NCBI GenBank assembly: GCA_013298125.1
Contig: JAAFJP010000023.1
Coordinates: forward strand, 38,387 to 102,386
DNA from: Cytophagales bacterium
GTDB taxonomy: Bacteria > Bacteroidota > Bacteroidia > Cytophagales > Spirosomataceae
DNA length: 64,000 nucleotides
Direction: 5' to 3'
A program made the position numbers and the translations under genes. A model generated the notes under the pieces. That model had not been told where the DNA came from and did no database searches. It saw only the letters and a list, made by a program, of their open reading frames with translations. Positions 53,901 through 63,644 of the stretch are shown here, in pieces. Numbering within the stretch: the stretch's first letter is position 1; every line of letters begins with the position of its first letter.

Positions 53901-54202
53901 TGAGTGTCTGTTATCAAGCCTACATTAATAGTCGATTGAGAACCAACTTCTACCTCTTTTGCTGAGAAGCCAACAAAGGAAAACTTGAGAGTTTTTCCAG
54001 TATTGGGAACACTCAATGAATAATTACCAGTGCCATCAGTAGTTGTACCTACATTTGTTCCTTTTACTTGAACTGAAACACCAGGAAGACCCGAACCATC
54101 CTCGGCTACGGTCACTTTTCCAGTTATCTTTCTATCTTGTGCAAATGTGTTTACACAAAAAGAGACTATGACAAGAAAAGTCATGAATAATTGTTTTTTC
54201 AT
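50990..54202 (-). CDS. SusC/RagA family TonB-dependent transporter 1
   Basis: 1070 residues. The signal peptide (MKKQLFMTFLVIVSFCVNTFAQ) is followed by a carboxypeptidase-regulatory-like domain (about 25-105), the TonB-box-like SEVVVTALG, a plug domain (GKISGVRVAGNNG ... TIMTVLKGPAAAALYGSRAAAGAIIITTKKG-like) and a 22-strand barrel with final FARLSF. It should import the ligand caught by the SusD partner. The first 110 residues and the bases around the start codon are nearly the same as in SusC 2, while the rest differs. No sugar-specific enzyme genes lie nearby. Confidence 0.93.
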   Translation of the reverse strand: MKKQLFMTFLVIVSFCVNTFAQDRKITGKVTVAEDGSGLPGVSVQVKGTNVGTTTDGTGNYSLSVPNTGKTLKFSFVGFSAKEVEVGSQSTINVGLITDTQQLSEVVVTALGIQKEKKGLGFSEKTLNNTELTVARTTNVANSLSGKISGVRVAGNNGMTGSSSAIFIRGFTTFTGSNQPLFVLDGIPIDNGGGSQASQTGVSNSNRGIDINQDDIETMTVLKGPAAAALYGSRAAAGAIIITTKKGKSNSNKKNTFNYTGSYNTVEVNRFPDYQNEFGRGTSLSGAGVPQVPVYQPNADQSSWGPLIDGRNVASAYSAADRALFNLPAEVPLTAYPNNVRDMFRTGSNMQHNFSFSGATDKTNYYFSYNTLQEKGFMEGNDLSKHTFTANASSQLTKRLNVGTNIQYINNSSNRSQIGNQLSNPLFRGWFMPRDYDLKNEPWVRPDGSQVFFNANTDNPYWTLRNNLYSDERNRLIGNVNLNYELTPWLSFNSRAGVDMYAETRKTVDAIGARGQVNHNVAGVGAVGDRTIVRTEKSFYNNLIFKKELNEDIKLNALVGNEVNIQNTTDNLLVGNTLVTRGFNNVSNATNFVPTNEIFGSSLIGLYGNVDLSYRGWANLTMTGRNDWSSTFKTGNNSYFYPSVSSSIVLSDAIPNFTNNNVLSFAKLKSSWARVGRVAPIFATETYYSAANPSNGFGPQIVFPFLGLQGRSLDNVAGNPILGPEFTNSFEIGTELKFLKNRIGIEVTYFNTRSTDIILSVPIAAASGFTSQSRNAGELNSYGWEWDLNVKFIDAANFKWNVGFNGAAIKNDVIKLADGVQNISLGPFTTAEGRIQAGLPYGTIFANTLLRTPEGRLVVNASGLPVADTRGLQQVGNPNPNWTGGITNTISYKGLTLNFLIDIKMGGDILSRVIGDIRRTGVGSETVSQPRLGSDGVPLKNYVIDGVIGSLNPDGTIKTDGTANTTAITAQQYWGNLYAFNFPGMFTMDGSWTRLREASISYTLPKKLLEKTPFGNVEIGLNGRNLLLWTKVPYIDPEVSIGTNNGNTQGIEFNTLPQSRTMGIFARLSF

Positions 54203-54853
54203 GTACTAATTTTTGTTTGGTTGAAAATTTAATTTGTTGATTCTATGTGATTAGAATATTAGAAAATATCTAATACAATTAACTATTGAAGAATAAAATT
54301 GTTCTACAATTTAGTTGTATTTGAGTACATTTTATAAAATATGTTTTGTTTTTTCAAGAACGAATTCGTCATCAAGCCCAAATTATTGGGAAAAATATAC
54401 AAAAAGGGAAATCTGGTTTAATTCTTTTTAAATAAATACAGCTTATAATTTTCTGGATTTACATTTTTTTGCTTTCAATCTGAATTTTATGCTCTTAAAG
54501 AGAATACTTATTATTGTATAACTGTAATCTGAGCTTAAGTCATTTTTTTAATTAATCTATGACCGTTAAGCCATATACGCAGTTATAAAATTAAAAGTAA
54601 ACTATTAAGAATTATTTATTCGATAACTTACATTGCACAATTTTCTCTCTGCAAGTCATTTATTTATTCATCAATTTCTATAAAAGACCAATATATCAAT
54701 TTGGTCAACTTTTACACCCATGTTCCCATTTTGAGCTCGGTAGGCTAATTTTGCTTTTGTTTTAATACTTATGTGATGGCAGAGTTTTGAAGAATAGCAA
54801 ACAACTTATTTCTGTGTAGAATACTTGCTAAGTAAATAAGTTTTAAAGTGCAA
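54203..54853. other. Long AT-rich leader and intergenic region of SusCD operon 1
   Basis: This 651-base gap separates SusC 1 from the terminator of operon 2. It must hold the operon-1 promoter, yet I find no TAnnTTTG match on the minus strand in it. No ORF, palindrome or small RNA is evident. The sequence next to the ATG resembles the SusC 2 leader. Confidence 0.4.
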
Positions 54854-54892
54854 CAAAAAAACGCTCAAACAAATGAATGTTTGAGCGTTTAT
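54854..54892 (-). terminator. Terminator of SusCD operon 2
   Basis: The same AACGCTCAAAC-AAATGAAT-GTTTGAGCGTT hairpin as at 49291-49329, placed after SusD 2. Confidence 0.85.
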
Positions 54893-54910
54893 AAATGTAA
54901 TAAATCAATT

Positions 54911-56599
54911 TTAATAGTTTTTATTAACAACAGGAACACTATCGGCAGAAGGCGGGTTTTGAGCTATTTCGTCAGCAGGAACATCCCAATAATCCATAAA
55001 ATTATAGTCAATGGTTGCATTGTTGTAAATAGCTCCTTTGAAAAGAAGCGTTGCTCCATAACGACCACCACCATTGGCGATACTGTAAGTCCAGCCCCAA
55101 CGTCTTAAATCAAAGAAAGAAAGACCACGAAGGGCAAGAGCAGCAAGTCTTTCTGAAGTGAGTTCTTTCAGAGCATTTGCAAGAGTAAGAGTAGTTGGTA
55201 ACGCTGCGACACCAGCACCTTGATATTTTCTTACATTATCAATCATACCTACACCAGTAGCGATACTACCAGTTCTGATGTTTGCTTCAGCAAGCATCAA
55301 CATATTTTCTTCAAATGTTGGTCCAATATAAATTTCTAATCCTCCAATGGCACGTGAACCCAAAATTGTGATTCCCGATAGACCTTTGGCAACTCCATCC
55401 ACTAAAGAGTAGCGTGTTGAGTTTGTATTGGCATCACCAAAGAATGTACCATTAGCCGTAGTAAAATTTTCTAAACGTTTATCACCAGCTTTGAACTGTT
55501 GAACAATACGCTCACTCAACTTAAATGTAGTTGTTTGATTACTTTGCGTTAGCAAACCTGCCACAGAGCCACCATTTGGAGTAAAGAATGAGTTTGACGC
55601 TGATGTCCGACCCGTAAATACTTTATCTCCACTTTTTATACCATTATTACATAAAGTTATGACACTTTGCCAGTCAGCTGCGGTCATTGGACTGATGCTT
55701 GACTTTGCAATAGTTGCATTTGGGTTGTTATTCACAAATGGAGCTAACTTATTTAACAAAATGTTACGAGCTAACATCGTGTTGATTGTACGAATCCACT
55801 CAGCAGAAGACAAAGGCATACCCAAACCTACTTGGCATTGTTGTGGTATCAACTGTGAAATCATAGCACTATAATCAGCTTGATTCGTGATACCATTTAA
55901 CGTTGTTTGTGCTAACGTGAGATTTCTATTAGATTCAGCAATGATAGCGGGTTGACTAACAAATTTATTCACGACAGCCCCTGACTTATCAACGATTAAA
56001 CCAGCATAATACATTGTGCCGATGTGAGCATAAGCGTAACCTTTCCACCAATAAGCCCATGCTTGAACTGTACTTGCCTTGTCTTTACTTAAACCAATCG
56101 AAGCAATCGTTTCTAAGGTTATATTACAAGCATTAATCATAGCATACATACTCTGCCACTCATAAAACAAGGCATTGTTTCCATTTGCGGTTCCTGCAGT
56201 ATTATTGAACGAACGAATAATACTCACTTGTGGTGAAGGATTAGTAAATGTTGTGCTTGCTGCATTGGCAGGATCAGCAACAAACGTATCTGGTACACCC
56301 ATTGTAGTAGTCTGATTATTAGATCCTTGACCACCTCCAACAGCATCACCCATCAATTCGTGATAACCCCATGGTAAAGAGAAAAAACTATCTCCCAACC
56401 AACCATTACCATAGTTAAAGCCATTCCAGTAAATTCCGCCTTTTGCGTAAGCAGCAAGTCCTGATTCATTATTTACATTGCCACCAAATGTTGGTGAGTT
56501 CGGATTTTTTACATCAAGTTGGTCTTTGCATGAGTTCAAACTTATCACAGTTAAAATACCCATTGCAAGCAACTTAGTTGTTATATTATTTAGTTTCAT
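54911..56599 (-). CDS. RagB/SusD family outer-membrane lipoprotein
   Basis: 562 residues. The lipobox is in VISLNSC. The mature part begins KDQLDVKNPNSP and has the SusD helical TPR scaffold (AWAYWWKGYAYAHIGTMYYAG). The C-terminal SusD/RagB block is LTSERLAALALRGLSFFDLRRWGW, then a DYWDVPADEIAQNP closing motif. It is a different SusD subfamily from the one at 49342-50901, so the two operons probably take up different ligands. It begins 23 bases after SusC 2. Confidence 0.9.
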   Translation of the reverse strand: MKLNNITTKLLAMGILTVISLNSCKDQLDVKNPNSPTFGGNVNNESGLAAYAKGGIYWNGFNYGNGWLGDSFFSLPWGYHELMGDAVGGGQGSNNQTTTMGVPDTFVADPANAASTTFTNPSPQVSIIRSFNNTAGTANGNNALFYEWQSMYAMINACNITLETIASIGLSKDKASTVQAWAYWWKGYAYAHIGTMYYAGLIVDKSGAVVNKFVSQPAIIAESNRNLTLAQTTLNGITNQADYSAMISQLIPQQCQVGLGMPLSSAEWIRTINTMLARNILLNKLAPFVNNNPNATIAKSSISPMTAADWQSVITLCNNGIKSGDKVFTGRTSASNSFFTPNGGSVAGLLTQSNQTTTFKLSERIVQQFKAGDKRLENFTTANGTFFGDANTNSTRYSLVDGVAKGLSGITILGSRAIGGLEIYIGPTFEENMLMLAEANIRTGSIATGVGMIDNVRKYQGAGVAALPTTLTLANALKELTSERLAALALRGLSFFDLRRWGWTYSIANGGGRYGATLLFKGAIYNNATIDYNFMDYWDVPADEIAQNPPSADSVPVVNKNY

Positions 56600-56622
56600 A
56601 TTTTTTATTTTTAAAATCTTTA

Positions 56623-59600
56623 TTAAAACCCTAAGTTTAACGTAACCTGATAAGACTTCATGTTTGGAATAGTATTATGGTCAACACCTCTATCGAAAGA
56701 TGAATTAGAAGAACCAGAGCTAATTTCAGGATCCATACCAGAATAATTTGTGAAAGTCATCAAGTTTCTACCGCTAAGTACCAATTGGCATTTATTCAAC
56801 CATTTGAGATTAGTAAATTTAGCTAAATCAACGCCAATACTAATGTTACGTAGTCTTACAAATGAAGCATCTTCATAAAAATAATCTTTCGTTGCATTGT
56901 TTCCTGCTCCTCTTGCAACATCACCTAATGCATAATAAGCCGAAGCGTAATAAGCAGTATAGGCACCTGTTTGACCATCGATGGTTACAGGTTTTGCAAA
57001 ATCACTACTTATACCATCACGATACATCCATTCTTTTGTTTGGTTGTATAGTTTTGAACCTGCTACCCAATCAAATTGAAAACCAAATGTAATAGAGTTG
57101 TTTCTGAAGCCTAAATTGTTAATAAAAGATGACACCAATGTTGGATTTGGGTCACCCAAAGTTTTTGCTTCATCTTCAAAATAAATGGCTTTCGTAGCTT
57201 TATTTACCACACGACCATTTACAATTTCATACCCTGCTTGCTTGTTTGCGGGAATATATGGCGTACCTTCACTACGAGTTTGAGTAACACTTGTTAGGGC
57301 TTTGTACCCATAAAGTTCACCAATTTTTCTACCCGCTGCAATTACTAAACCCGTTGACCCCCCAAGCGTAGTTACAGGAATATCTCCACCAGCTACTGCA
57401 TCAATAACTGATGCTTGGTGTCCGAAGTTACCCGTAAAATTCCATTCAAAATTCTTAGAATAATATACTGGAATATTAAGACCTAATTGCCAACCTCTTG
57501 AAGACATAGCAATCGCATTAGTCAATATTGACCTTGCACCAGTCGATGGTGGGAGATTTTGTGTGTATATTGCATTGTCTGTCTTTCTATTCCAGAATGT
57601 AAGTGATACATTGGCCTGCTTAAACCAGCTACTTCCTTTGGTTAAATTAAGTCCAATGTCTGTTCCAAACTCAGTTTCCTCAGAAACTTCAACACTTAAA
57701 TTTGGATTACGAGCAGAAGTTTGGTTTGTGAAAGTGCCTTCATTACCCGTTTGTTGTTGGTTTAGCACTGGATATCGGTCAAACGGAAAAGGCTGGATAC
57801 CTGCTTGACCATAAGCTGCTCTTACTTTAAATTGTGAGAAAATGTTATCTAATTTAAATGCTTTGATATTCTGTAAATTCAAATATCCGTTAAAATGGGG
57901 GAATGTAAACGGCGTACTACCTGAACCAAAAGCCGAAGAATAATCAGTTCTAAAACCACCCGTTACACCAAACAAATTACCATAATCAAACTTTTGGTCA
58001 AAAACGTAGCCATACGTTACAAATGGCTCAACATAATCGTTTCTAACATTTTGTGTTTGAGTAGCTGTTAGATTGATTGGAGTCGTAAACGGAAGTGTTT
58101 GTCCCCAAGTAATTAACTCTTTGTAATCATTCTTTCTGTAGTCAAATGCCACTAATGTTGATGACTGAATTGGGATATTGAGTCCAAAATCTTTTTCTAA
58201 ATCAAACTTAAAATTTGCTCCCGCATAAAAATTTTGCTTCGTTTGATTATATTGAAAATTATTGATTTCTCCCGTATTATCAGTACCGTTATAGTTACTG
58301 GCATATGTGTCGAAAGCAACAGAATTTTCATTTTTCGATTGATTAAAGAAAGTCCAAACATTGTTTTCGTTTTTGAACGATATACCGTACCGTGATGTCA
58401 AAGTCACAAACTTGTTTACGTTATAGTTTGCTTCAAAGTTCTGTATGATATCATGACGCTTGCTATCACCTTTAGAATATTGCAAACGATAGAAAGGATT
58501 GAAGGCATTTACACTCACAAAACTTGCACGTTGATACGCTGCGAAGTCACCATTTGAAGATGGAGTTGTTAAATCAAAGAAGGGCGACGTGTTTAAAAAA
58601 CCATAAACACCATTCACACTTGCATTTAATAAACCAAGTCCATACGAACCTTGTGAATTTCCGTTTAGGTCGCCAGGAGCGCCCAAATTAGGGTGCATAT
58701 TATTCGTTGTATAGGCTAAACTTGTAACTGATCTAATCGTGAATCCTTTGAATAATTCTATACCAATGTTTGCAGTTAAGTTTGTTCTATCAATTGCTCC
58801 ATTATCTTTCAACAATGCTGATTCGGTTTTGTTATTGGCAATGGCAATACTGTAATCCATTCCGTCAGAACCTCCACTAATACTAATGGCATTATTCGTT
58901 GATAGAGCCGAATTTCCGAATACTTGATCTATGTGGTCATAAAATTTTAAATTGCCCGTGTAAGCCTGATTCGAGACATTTCTTGGGTCTAAGATTCCGT
59001 AACGAGTGTTACTTGCCGTAGAACCAGGAGCGTTTGGACTTCCTGCAACATCAGTTCCAAATCTATAAGCAATAGAGTTTGAGCCTAAAATTGCTCCCGT
59101 TGCTGGATCTATTTTGATTGGATCTCCTGCTTTATAACCTAAACCTGCATTTGTACCTTGATTGATAATATTTCCACTCGCATCTGTCAAGTATGGATGT
59201 AGGTTTGATTTACCAAATCCACCAGCATTGATATAACTATTTACACCATAACTGGTTGAAGCATTTATAGACAATTTCCCTTTAACACCTTTTTTGGTAA
59301 AAATTTGGATGACACCATTTGCTCCCTGTGCACCATATAATGAGGCAGAAGCAGCACCTTGTACAACCTCGATTCTTTCAACTTGTGTCATATCCAATTG
59401 ATTCAAGTTTTCAAATGGTATTTCAACACCATTTAAAAGAATCATTGGACGAGTACCACCTTGCACAGAGTTGATACCACGAAGAACGATGTTTACCTTA
59501 TCGCCAGGGTTTCCAGAAATAGATGAGATCTGTGCACCAGGTATCTTACCTACCAATGCTTGGTCTAATGAACCCGTAGGGATTGAAGGGATATTTTCAG

Positions 59601-59982
59601 CAGTAATTGATTCTACTGAAATACCTAACTTTCTTTTACTTGTAGCACTACCAGATCCTGTTACTACTATTTCAGATAGTTGCTTAGTATCAGCCGTTAG
59701 AGATACATTAATAACTGACTGAGCAGAAAGAGTTACTTCCTTGGGTAAGAGTCCAACAAAAGTGAATTTCAGAGTTCCTTTGTCTGGTACAGCAATTGAG
59801 TAATTACCAGAGGCATCAGTCGTTACGCCCTTATTTGAGCCTTTTAATTGAACTGAAACACCTGGAAGACCTGAGCCATCCTCGGCTGCGGTCACTTTAC
59901 CCGTCACTTTTCTATCTTGTGCAAATACATTCACACAAAAAGAGAAAGCAACAAGAAAAGTCATGAGTAATTGTTTCTTCAT
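56623..59982 (-). CDS. SusC/RagA family TonB-dependent transporter 2
   Basis: 1119 residues. The layout is as in SusC 1: signal peptide MKKQLLMTFLVAFSFCVNVFAQ, a regulatory-like domain (AEDGSGLPGVSVQLKGSN), SEIVVTGSGS, a plug with VERIEVVQGAASASLYGAQGANGVIQIFTKKG, and a barrel ending YQVTLNLGF. The barrel and plug are distinct from SusC 1. It is the first gene of the second operon. A TAAGTTTG box lies about 150 bases upstream. Confidence 0.93.
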   Translation of the reverse strand: MKKQLLMTFLVAFSFCVNVFAQDRKVTGKVTAAEDGSGLPGVSVQLKGSNKGVTTDASGNYSIAVPDKGTLKFTFVGLLPKEVTLSAQSVINVSLTADTKQLSEIVVTGSGSATSKRKLGISVESITAENIPSIPTGSLDQALVGKIPGAQISSISGNPGDKVNIVLRGINSVQGGTRPMILLNGVEIPFENLNQLDMTQVERIEVVQGAASASLYGAQGANGVIQIFTKKGVKGKLSINASTSYGVNSYINAGGFGKSNLHPYLTDASGNIINQGTNAGLGYKAGDPIKIDPATGAILGSNSIAYRFGTDVAGSPNAPGSTASNTRYGILDPRNVSNQAYTGNLKFYDHIDQVFGNSALSTNNAISISGGSDGMDYSIAIANNKTESALLKDNGAIDRTNLTANIGIELFKGFTIRSVTSLAYTTNNMHPNLGAPGDLNGNSQGSYGLGLLNASVNGVYGFLNTSPFFDLTTPSSNGDFAAYQRASFVSVNAFNPFYRLQYSKGDSKRHDIIQNFEANYNVNKFVTLTSRYGISFKNENNVWTFFNQSKNENSVAFDTYASNYNGTDNTGEINNFQYNQTKQNFYAGANFKFDLEKDFGLNIPIQSSTLVAFDYRKNDYKELITWGQTLPFTTPINLTATQTQNVRNDYVEPFVTYGYVFDQKFDYGNLFGVTGGFRTDYSSAFGSGSTPFTFPHFNGYLNLQNIKAFKLDNIFSQFKVRAAYGQAGIQPFPFDRYPVLNQQQTGNEGTFTNQTSARNPNLSVEVSEETEFGTDIGLNLTKGSSWFKQANVSLTFWNRKTDNAIYTQNLPPSTGARSILTNAIAMSSRGWQLGLNIPVYYSKNFEWNFTGNFGHQASVIDAVAGGDIPVTTLGGSTGLVIAAGRKIGELYGYKALTSVTQTRSEGTPYIPANKQAGYEIVNGRVVNKATKAIYFEDEAKTLGDPNPTLVSSFINNLGFRNNSITFGFQFDWVAGSKLYNQTKEWMYRDGISSDFAKPVTIDGQTGAYTAYYASAYYALGDVARGAGNNATKDYFYEDASFVRLRNISIGVDLAKFTNLKWLNKCQLVLSGRNLMTFTNYSGMDPEISSGSSNSSFDRGVDHNTIPNMKSYQVTLNLGF

Positions 59983-60300
59983 GTACTAATTTAGTTATGG
60001 TTGATTAAAAAATTAAAAATTATAATATCGTTATGTAAAATTATAAAATTTGTCCTTAACAAACAATAATCATTTTAAAATGATATTCTGTTTTTGAGAA
60101 AAATAAGGTTAGTTTGTAAGCTGATTGTGCAAACTTATAAAATAATATTTTGTTTAAATTCAAATTAATTAAGAATATATAGTTAAGATTAAATTATCAA
60201 TTTAACTCATTGAGTGAAAACACTTAGATTGTATATCCTACGGTTCGATGTTCTATCTTGTACGACACAAATAATCTTAAGAAGTAAGATAACGATACCA
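59983..60300. other. Leader and promoter region of SusCD operon 2
   Basis: An AT-rich 318-base gap with no ORF. On the minus strand TAAGTTTG (60137-60130) matches TAnnTTTG. A TTTG lies 23 bases further up (60164-60161), slightly beyond the usual spacing. This gives a leader of about 140 bases if used. Confidence 0.4.
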
Positions 60301-61071
60301 TTATGACTCAATTTTTATACTACTAATCATGGTAGAATAATCCACTTCCTTAGCAAATTCGTATCCAACCTTGAAAATTTCAGATGATTTCCTAATGTCG
60401 TAAGGGTCAAAGTTTTTCAGTGAAGGTGGTTCTATCAAGAAATTGCATTGTTGAATTCTACTTTTTGAGTTATTATTGATAGCTAAGAACAAAGATTTTT
60501 GAACTATTGATGAAATTGATTTAGAATTTGGCTGTATTCCGTAAGGGTTACAATGGCTGCCAATAATGTAATCATATTGCCCTAATAAGGGTTCTACGGG
60601 CATATTATTCAAAATACCACCATCTACCAAGGTCTTGTCATTATACGCTATGGGTTCAAAAAGTCCAGGAATACAACATGAAGCCATTACGGGTTTTAGG
60701 ATTTCACCTTTTGAAAAATAGATGGTCTCACCCGCAAAAATATCCGTAGCGTTGACCGTCAAAGGAATTTTTAATTTTTCAAAAGAATTATGAGGAATGT
60801 ATTTTAAATACACTTCTTCCACCTTCTGCATACGCAATAGTCCTGAGCGATTCCACGCAGGACGCATGGCACGTAGGGTATTTGTTGATACAACAATTTC
60901 ATAGATATGGTCGGGAGAATAACCTGCCGCAAACATCGCCCCAACGATTGAACCTGCACTACACCCAGAAATTCCAGAAATTTCGATGCCTTTTTCTTGT
61001 AAAGCCTTCAATACACCTAAATGTGCGATGCCTCTTGTACCTCCACCCGAGAGAACTAATCCGATTTTCAT
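60301..61071 (-). CDS. Patatin-like phospholipase
   Basis: 256 residues. The oxyanion hole is GGGTRG near residue 9, the nucleophile elbow is G-C-S-A-G with Ser38, and the catalytic-dyad Asp is D150 in LVDGGILNNMP. It has no signal peptide and resembles the cytoplasmic RssA/NTE-type group of lipid acyl hydrolases. Substrate in vivo is unknown. It is divergent from the MBL hydrolase gene with 60 bases between them. Confidence 0.9.
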   Translation of the reverse strand: MKIGLVLSGGGTRGIAHLGVLKALQEKGIEISGISGCSAGSIVGAMFAAGYSPDHIYEIVVSTNTLRAMRPAWNRSGLLRMQKVEEVYLKYIPHNSFEKLKIPLTVNATDIFAGETIYFSKGEILKPVMASCCIPGLFEPIAYNDKTLVDGGILNNMPVEPLLGQYDYIIGSHCNPYGIQPNSKSISSIVQKSLFLAINNNSKSRIQQCNFLIEPPSLKNFDPYDIRKSSEIFKVGYEFAKEVDYSTMISSIKIES

Positions 61072-61131
61072 AATAACAATTTTAAATCTCTATTTTTATT
61101 AGGTAATTTACACAAAAACTAACAATAAGAC

Positions 61132-61977
61132 ATGATTTTACATTCAATTGATGCGGGATATTTTAAATTAGACGGTGGGGCAATGTTTGGCGTAGTTCCC
61201 AAAACATTTTGGAATAAATTAATCCCTGCGGATGAAAACAACCTTTGCTCGTGGATGATGCGTTGTCTTTTGATTGAAGATGGAAATCAACTGATTTTGA
61301 TTGATACAGGCATGGGGGATAAGCAAGATGCTAAGTGGCAAGGTTATTATTATCGTCATGGAGAGGGTGAGTTAGTGAAGTCGATTCGAGCGAAAAGATA
61401 TTCTGAAAATGATGTAACTGACGTAATTTTGAGCCACTTACACTTCGACCATTGTGGAGGATCTGTTAAATGGAATGCTGAAAGAACTAAATTTGAAATG
61501 ACCTTTCCAAATGCTCGTTATTGGACTCATTCTGAGCATTTTGAATCTGCCATTCATCCAAATCCGAGAGAGAAGGCTACGTTTTTTAGAGATAATATTT
61601 TACCAATTCAAGAAGCCAATCAGTTATTTTTTGTGGACAAAGTTGCAGAAAAACCTTTCAAGAATATCGAAATCTTAACGGCTGATGGACATACTGAGAA
61701 AATGTTGATGCCTAAAATTTCGTATCAAAATAAAGAAATTATTTTCATTGCAGATACTATTCCCTCACACGCACACATACCCGTACCTTACGTGATGGGC
61801 TATGACATACGACCCTTGCAAACGATGATTGAAAAAGACAACTTATTATCGAAAGCCTCTGAAAATGAATGGATTATCTTTTTTGATCATGACCCACTTT
61901 ATGATTGTGCAACGGTGCAAAGGACTGAAAAGGGATTTGCTTTGAAGGAGAAAGGGAGTTTAGTTGAGTTTTTCTAA
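61132..61977 (+). CDS. MBL-fold metallo-hydrolase
   Basis: 281 residues. The binuclear zinc motif HLHFDH is at 102-107 (SHLHFDHCGGSVKWN). It is preceded by the LIDTGMGD strand-turn and followed by HSEH, FIADTIPSHAHI and a late FFDHDP that supplies the last ligand. The layout is that of lactonase-like or hydroxyacylglutathione-hydrolase-like enzymes. It has no signal peptide. The substrate is unknown. The stop overlaps the convergent DUF5723 gene by four bases. Confidence 0.88.
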   Translation: MILHSIDAGYFKLDGGAMFGVVPKTFWNKLIPADENNLCSWMMRCLLIEDGNQLILIDTGMGDKQDAKWQGYYYRHGEGELVKSIRAKRYSENDVTDVILSHLHFDHCGGSVKWNAERTKFEMTFPNARYWTHSEHFESAIHPNPREKATFFRDNILPIQEANQLFFVDKVAEKPFKNIEILTADGHTEKMLMPKISYQNKEIIFIADTIPSHAHIPVPYVMGYDIRPLQTMIEKDNLLSKASENEWIIFFDHDPLYDCATVQRTEKGFALKEKGSLVEFF

Positions 61978-63587
61978 CGATTTCTTTTCTTCCAAAATTT
62001 TAAACCTTTTCGCTCATCTTTTTCATAAAAACAAGCATTTGGAAGAGTAGGAGGTTTATTAAAAATAGGAATTGATAACCCAAAGTACAAATCCATGCCT
62101 CTTGGGTTATTGATATTTAGGAATGCTCCCAAATTATCTGTCCCCAGAAACAAAGGACCAAGTCTTCCTGCAAGACCAAAAGTAAAAGTATTGTAATTAT
62201 CTAACAGGGCAAAAGGCATAGCTACTTCAAGCCATTTTGATTCCCAACGTGGGGTAAAGGATAGGGAGGAAGGCATTTTCATCGAAATAGACTTTTCTTG
62301 TCTTAAATCCTGAACCCACAAGCTATTAATATAAATTTTTTCAGAAAAATGATAGTCAAAGTTTACTTGCAACGAAGTCGGTAATCCAGAAGTGAAAGTG
62401 GTGGTGCCATTTATATCATTCAAACCAATCGTATTGTTTATTCTACTATACGCATCATCTAAACCTTCAACCTTGCTAACATCAGCAGAATAAAATTGAG
62501 TATTAGTAATATTTACATCCCAATTACGAATATTATCTGGATTATTGTAAGTAATTCCGCCAAAATCAAGTAATGAAACCCCTATTTTATAAAGATATTT
62601 ATTTTTACTTGGGTCTAATTTTTTTACACCTTTGTCTCTGTAACTAAACTTCCGAGTCTCGGGTCTAAACTCATAAACTATTCCTAAATCAACTCCCCAA
62701 CCGCTTCCAGAGGACTGATTTCCGAACACCCAACTAACGGAAGGCTTTGAAGTTTTAAAAGTATTTTCAGTTGTGTATCCGTAGGTTGCTATTAATTTAT
62801 CAATGTTTAATATTTGCTTTTTAGGTTCGGCAGGGTCATTGATGATATTATATTCAGCATTATCAATATTGAGATGAGTGTTATAGATACCAACAACTCT
62901 TTTTACAGTAACGCCTATTTTTACAAAATCTTCATCTTCATCAAGAAGTGTTTGTCCATAAGTCAATCCAATTTCTGCATAACCATTCAAGTTAAGATTG
63001 GTATTGGACAATTTGAAATCTTGATTTTTGACTAAAAGGGTGTCTGTTCCGAGACGAATAAGGTTTGCCAATGGTAAATCTGCACCTGAAAAATTGAGTC
63101 CAGCCCTAACACGAGAAGAAATACCAAAGGATTGTTTACTATTTAGTGTGTATAGAATTGAAGGACCTTGAGTGTCAGTTAATGTATTCAAATGATACAA
63201 ACCTCCGTCTGGATTAACATCGTAGTAAGCGTTTTTAAAGATTGTTAAATTCTGAGAGTTGCGGTATTCTTTGGGTGTTGTATTAGTTAAAAGTTGCAAA
63301 ATTGAGAAGGGAGCTCCCCATCCTACATAATTATTGCTCAAAAATACATCGTTAGAAATTAAATTAACATATAATTTATACCTCGAATCCGTAATGTTGG
63401 CAGGGTTGTTATGGACTGAGTTTGTCCCTGCGTAATTACTTCCAGTAATACCCAACATTTGCTGAGCATAAATATTGTCAAATTGAAAAAATAGAATAAT
63501 AAGCATCAAGCCTTTGATATTTTTATTTATTTTTATCACTCGTTTTAGAATTTTGTATGGGAAGTTGCTATATAAATTGATTGGCAA
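61974..63587 (-). CDS. DUF5723 family outer-membrane protein
   Basis: 537 residues. The N-terminus has a hydrophobic signal (GLMLIILFFQFDNIYAQ) after a basic stretch. The mature start MLGITGSNYAGTNSVHNNPANITDSRYKLYVNL is the signature of this Bacteroidota family. It looks like a FadL- or PorV-like barrel, with the N-terminal SNYAGT...NPA loop and repeated GLTYGQ / GLAGRLGPLFLG strands. Function unknown. Leader about 50 bases long if the TACCTTTG box at 63650-63643 is the promoter. Confidence 0.85.
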   Translation of the reverse strand: MPINLYSNFPYKILKRVIKINKNIKGLMLIILFFQFDNIYAQQMLGITGSNYAGTNSVHNNPANITDSRYKLYVNLISNDVFLSNNYVGWGAPFSILQLLTNTTPKEYRNSQNLTIFKNAYYDVNPDGGLYHLNTLTDTQGPSILYTLNSKQSFGISSRVRAGLNFSGADLPLANLIRLGTDTLLVKNQDFKLSNTNLNLNGYAEIGLTYGQTLLDEDEDFVKIGVTVKRVVGIYNTHLNIDNAEYNIINDPAEPKKQILNIDKLIATYGYTTENTFKTSKPSVSWVFGNQSSGSGWGVDLGIVYEFRPETRKFSYRDKGVKKLDPSKNKYLYKIGVSLLDFGGITYNNPDNIRNWDVNITNTQFYSADVSKVEGLDDAYSRINNTIGLNDINGTTTFTSGLPTSLQVNFDYHFSEKIYINSLWVQDLRQEKSISMKMPSSLSFTPRWESKWLEVAMPFALLDNYNTFTFGLAGRLGPLFLGTDNLGAFLNINNPRGMDLYFGLSIPIFNKPPTLPNACFYEKDERKGLKFWKKRNR

Positions 63588-63598
63588 ATTTTTTGCCG

Positions 63599-63644
63599 TT
63601 TGTTATTGAGACCATTACACATTTGTTATTGAGACCATTACACA
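63599..63644. repeat. Tandem duplication of a 23-base unit in a leader
   Basis: TTTGTTATTGAGACCATTAC plus ACA occurs twice in direct tandem (63599-63621 and 63622-63644). It lies between a probable -7 box and the start of the DUF5723 gene, so it would be in the promoter or 5' untranslated region. Confidence 0.85.

Noticed and set aside
54203..54853. Hidden gene or small RNA in the long gap before SusC 1
   Set aside because: Uniformly AT-rich with frequent stops in all frames, no hairpin-plus-T-run and no promoter box found. Probably only a long leader region.
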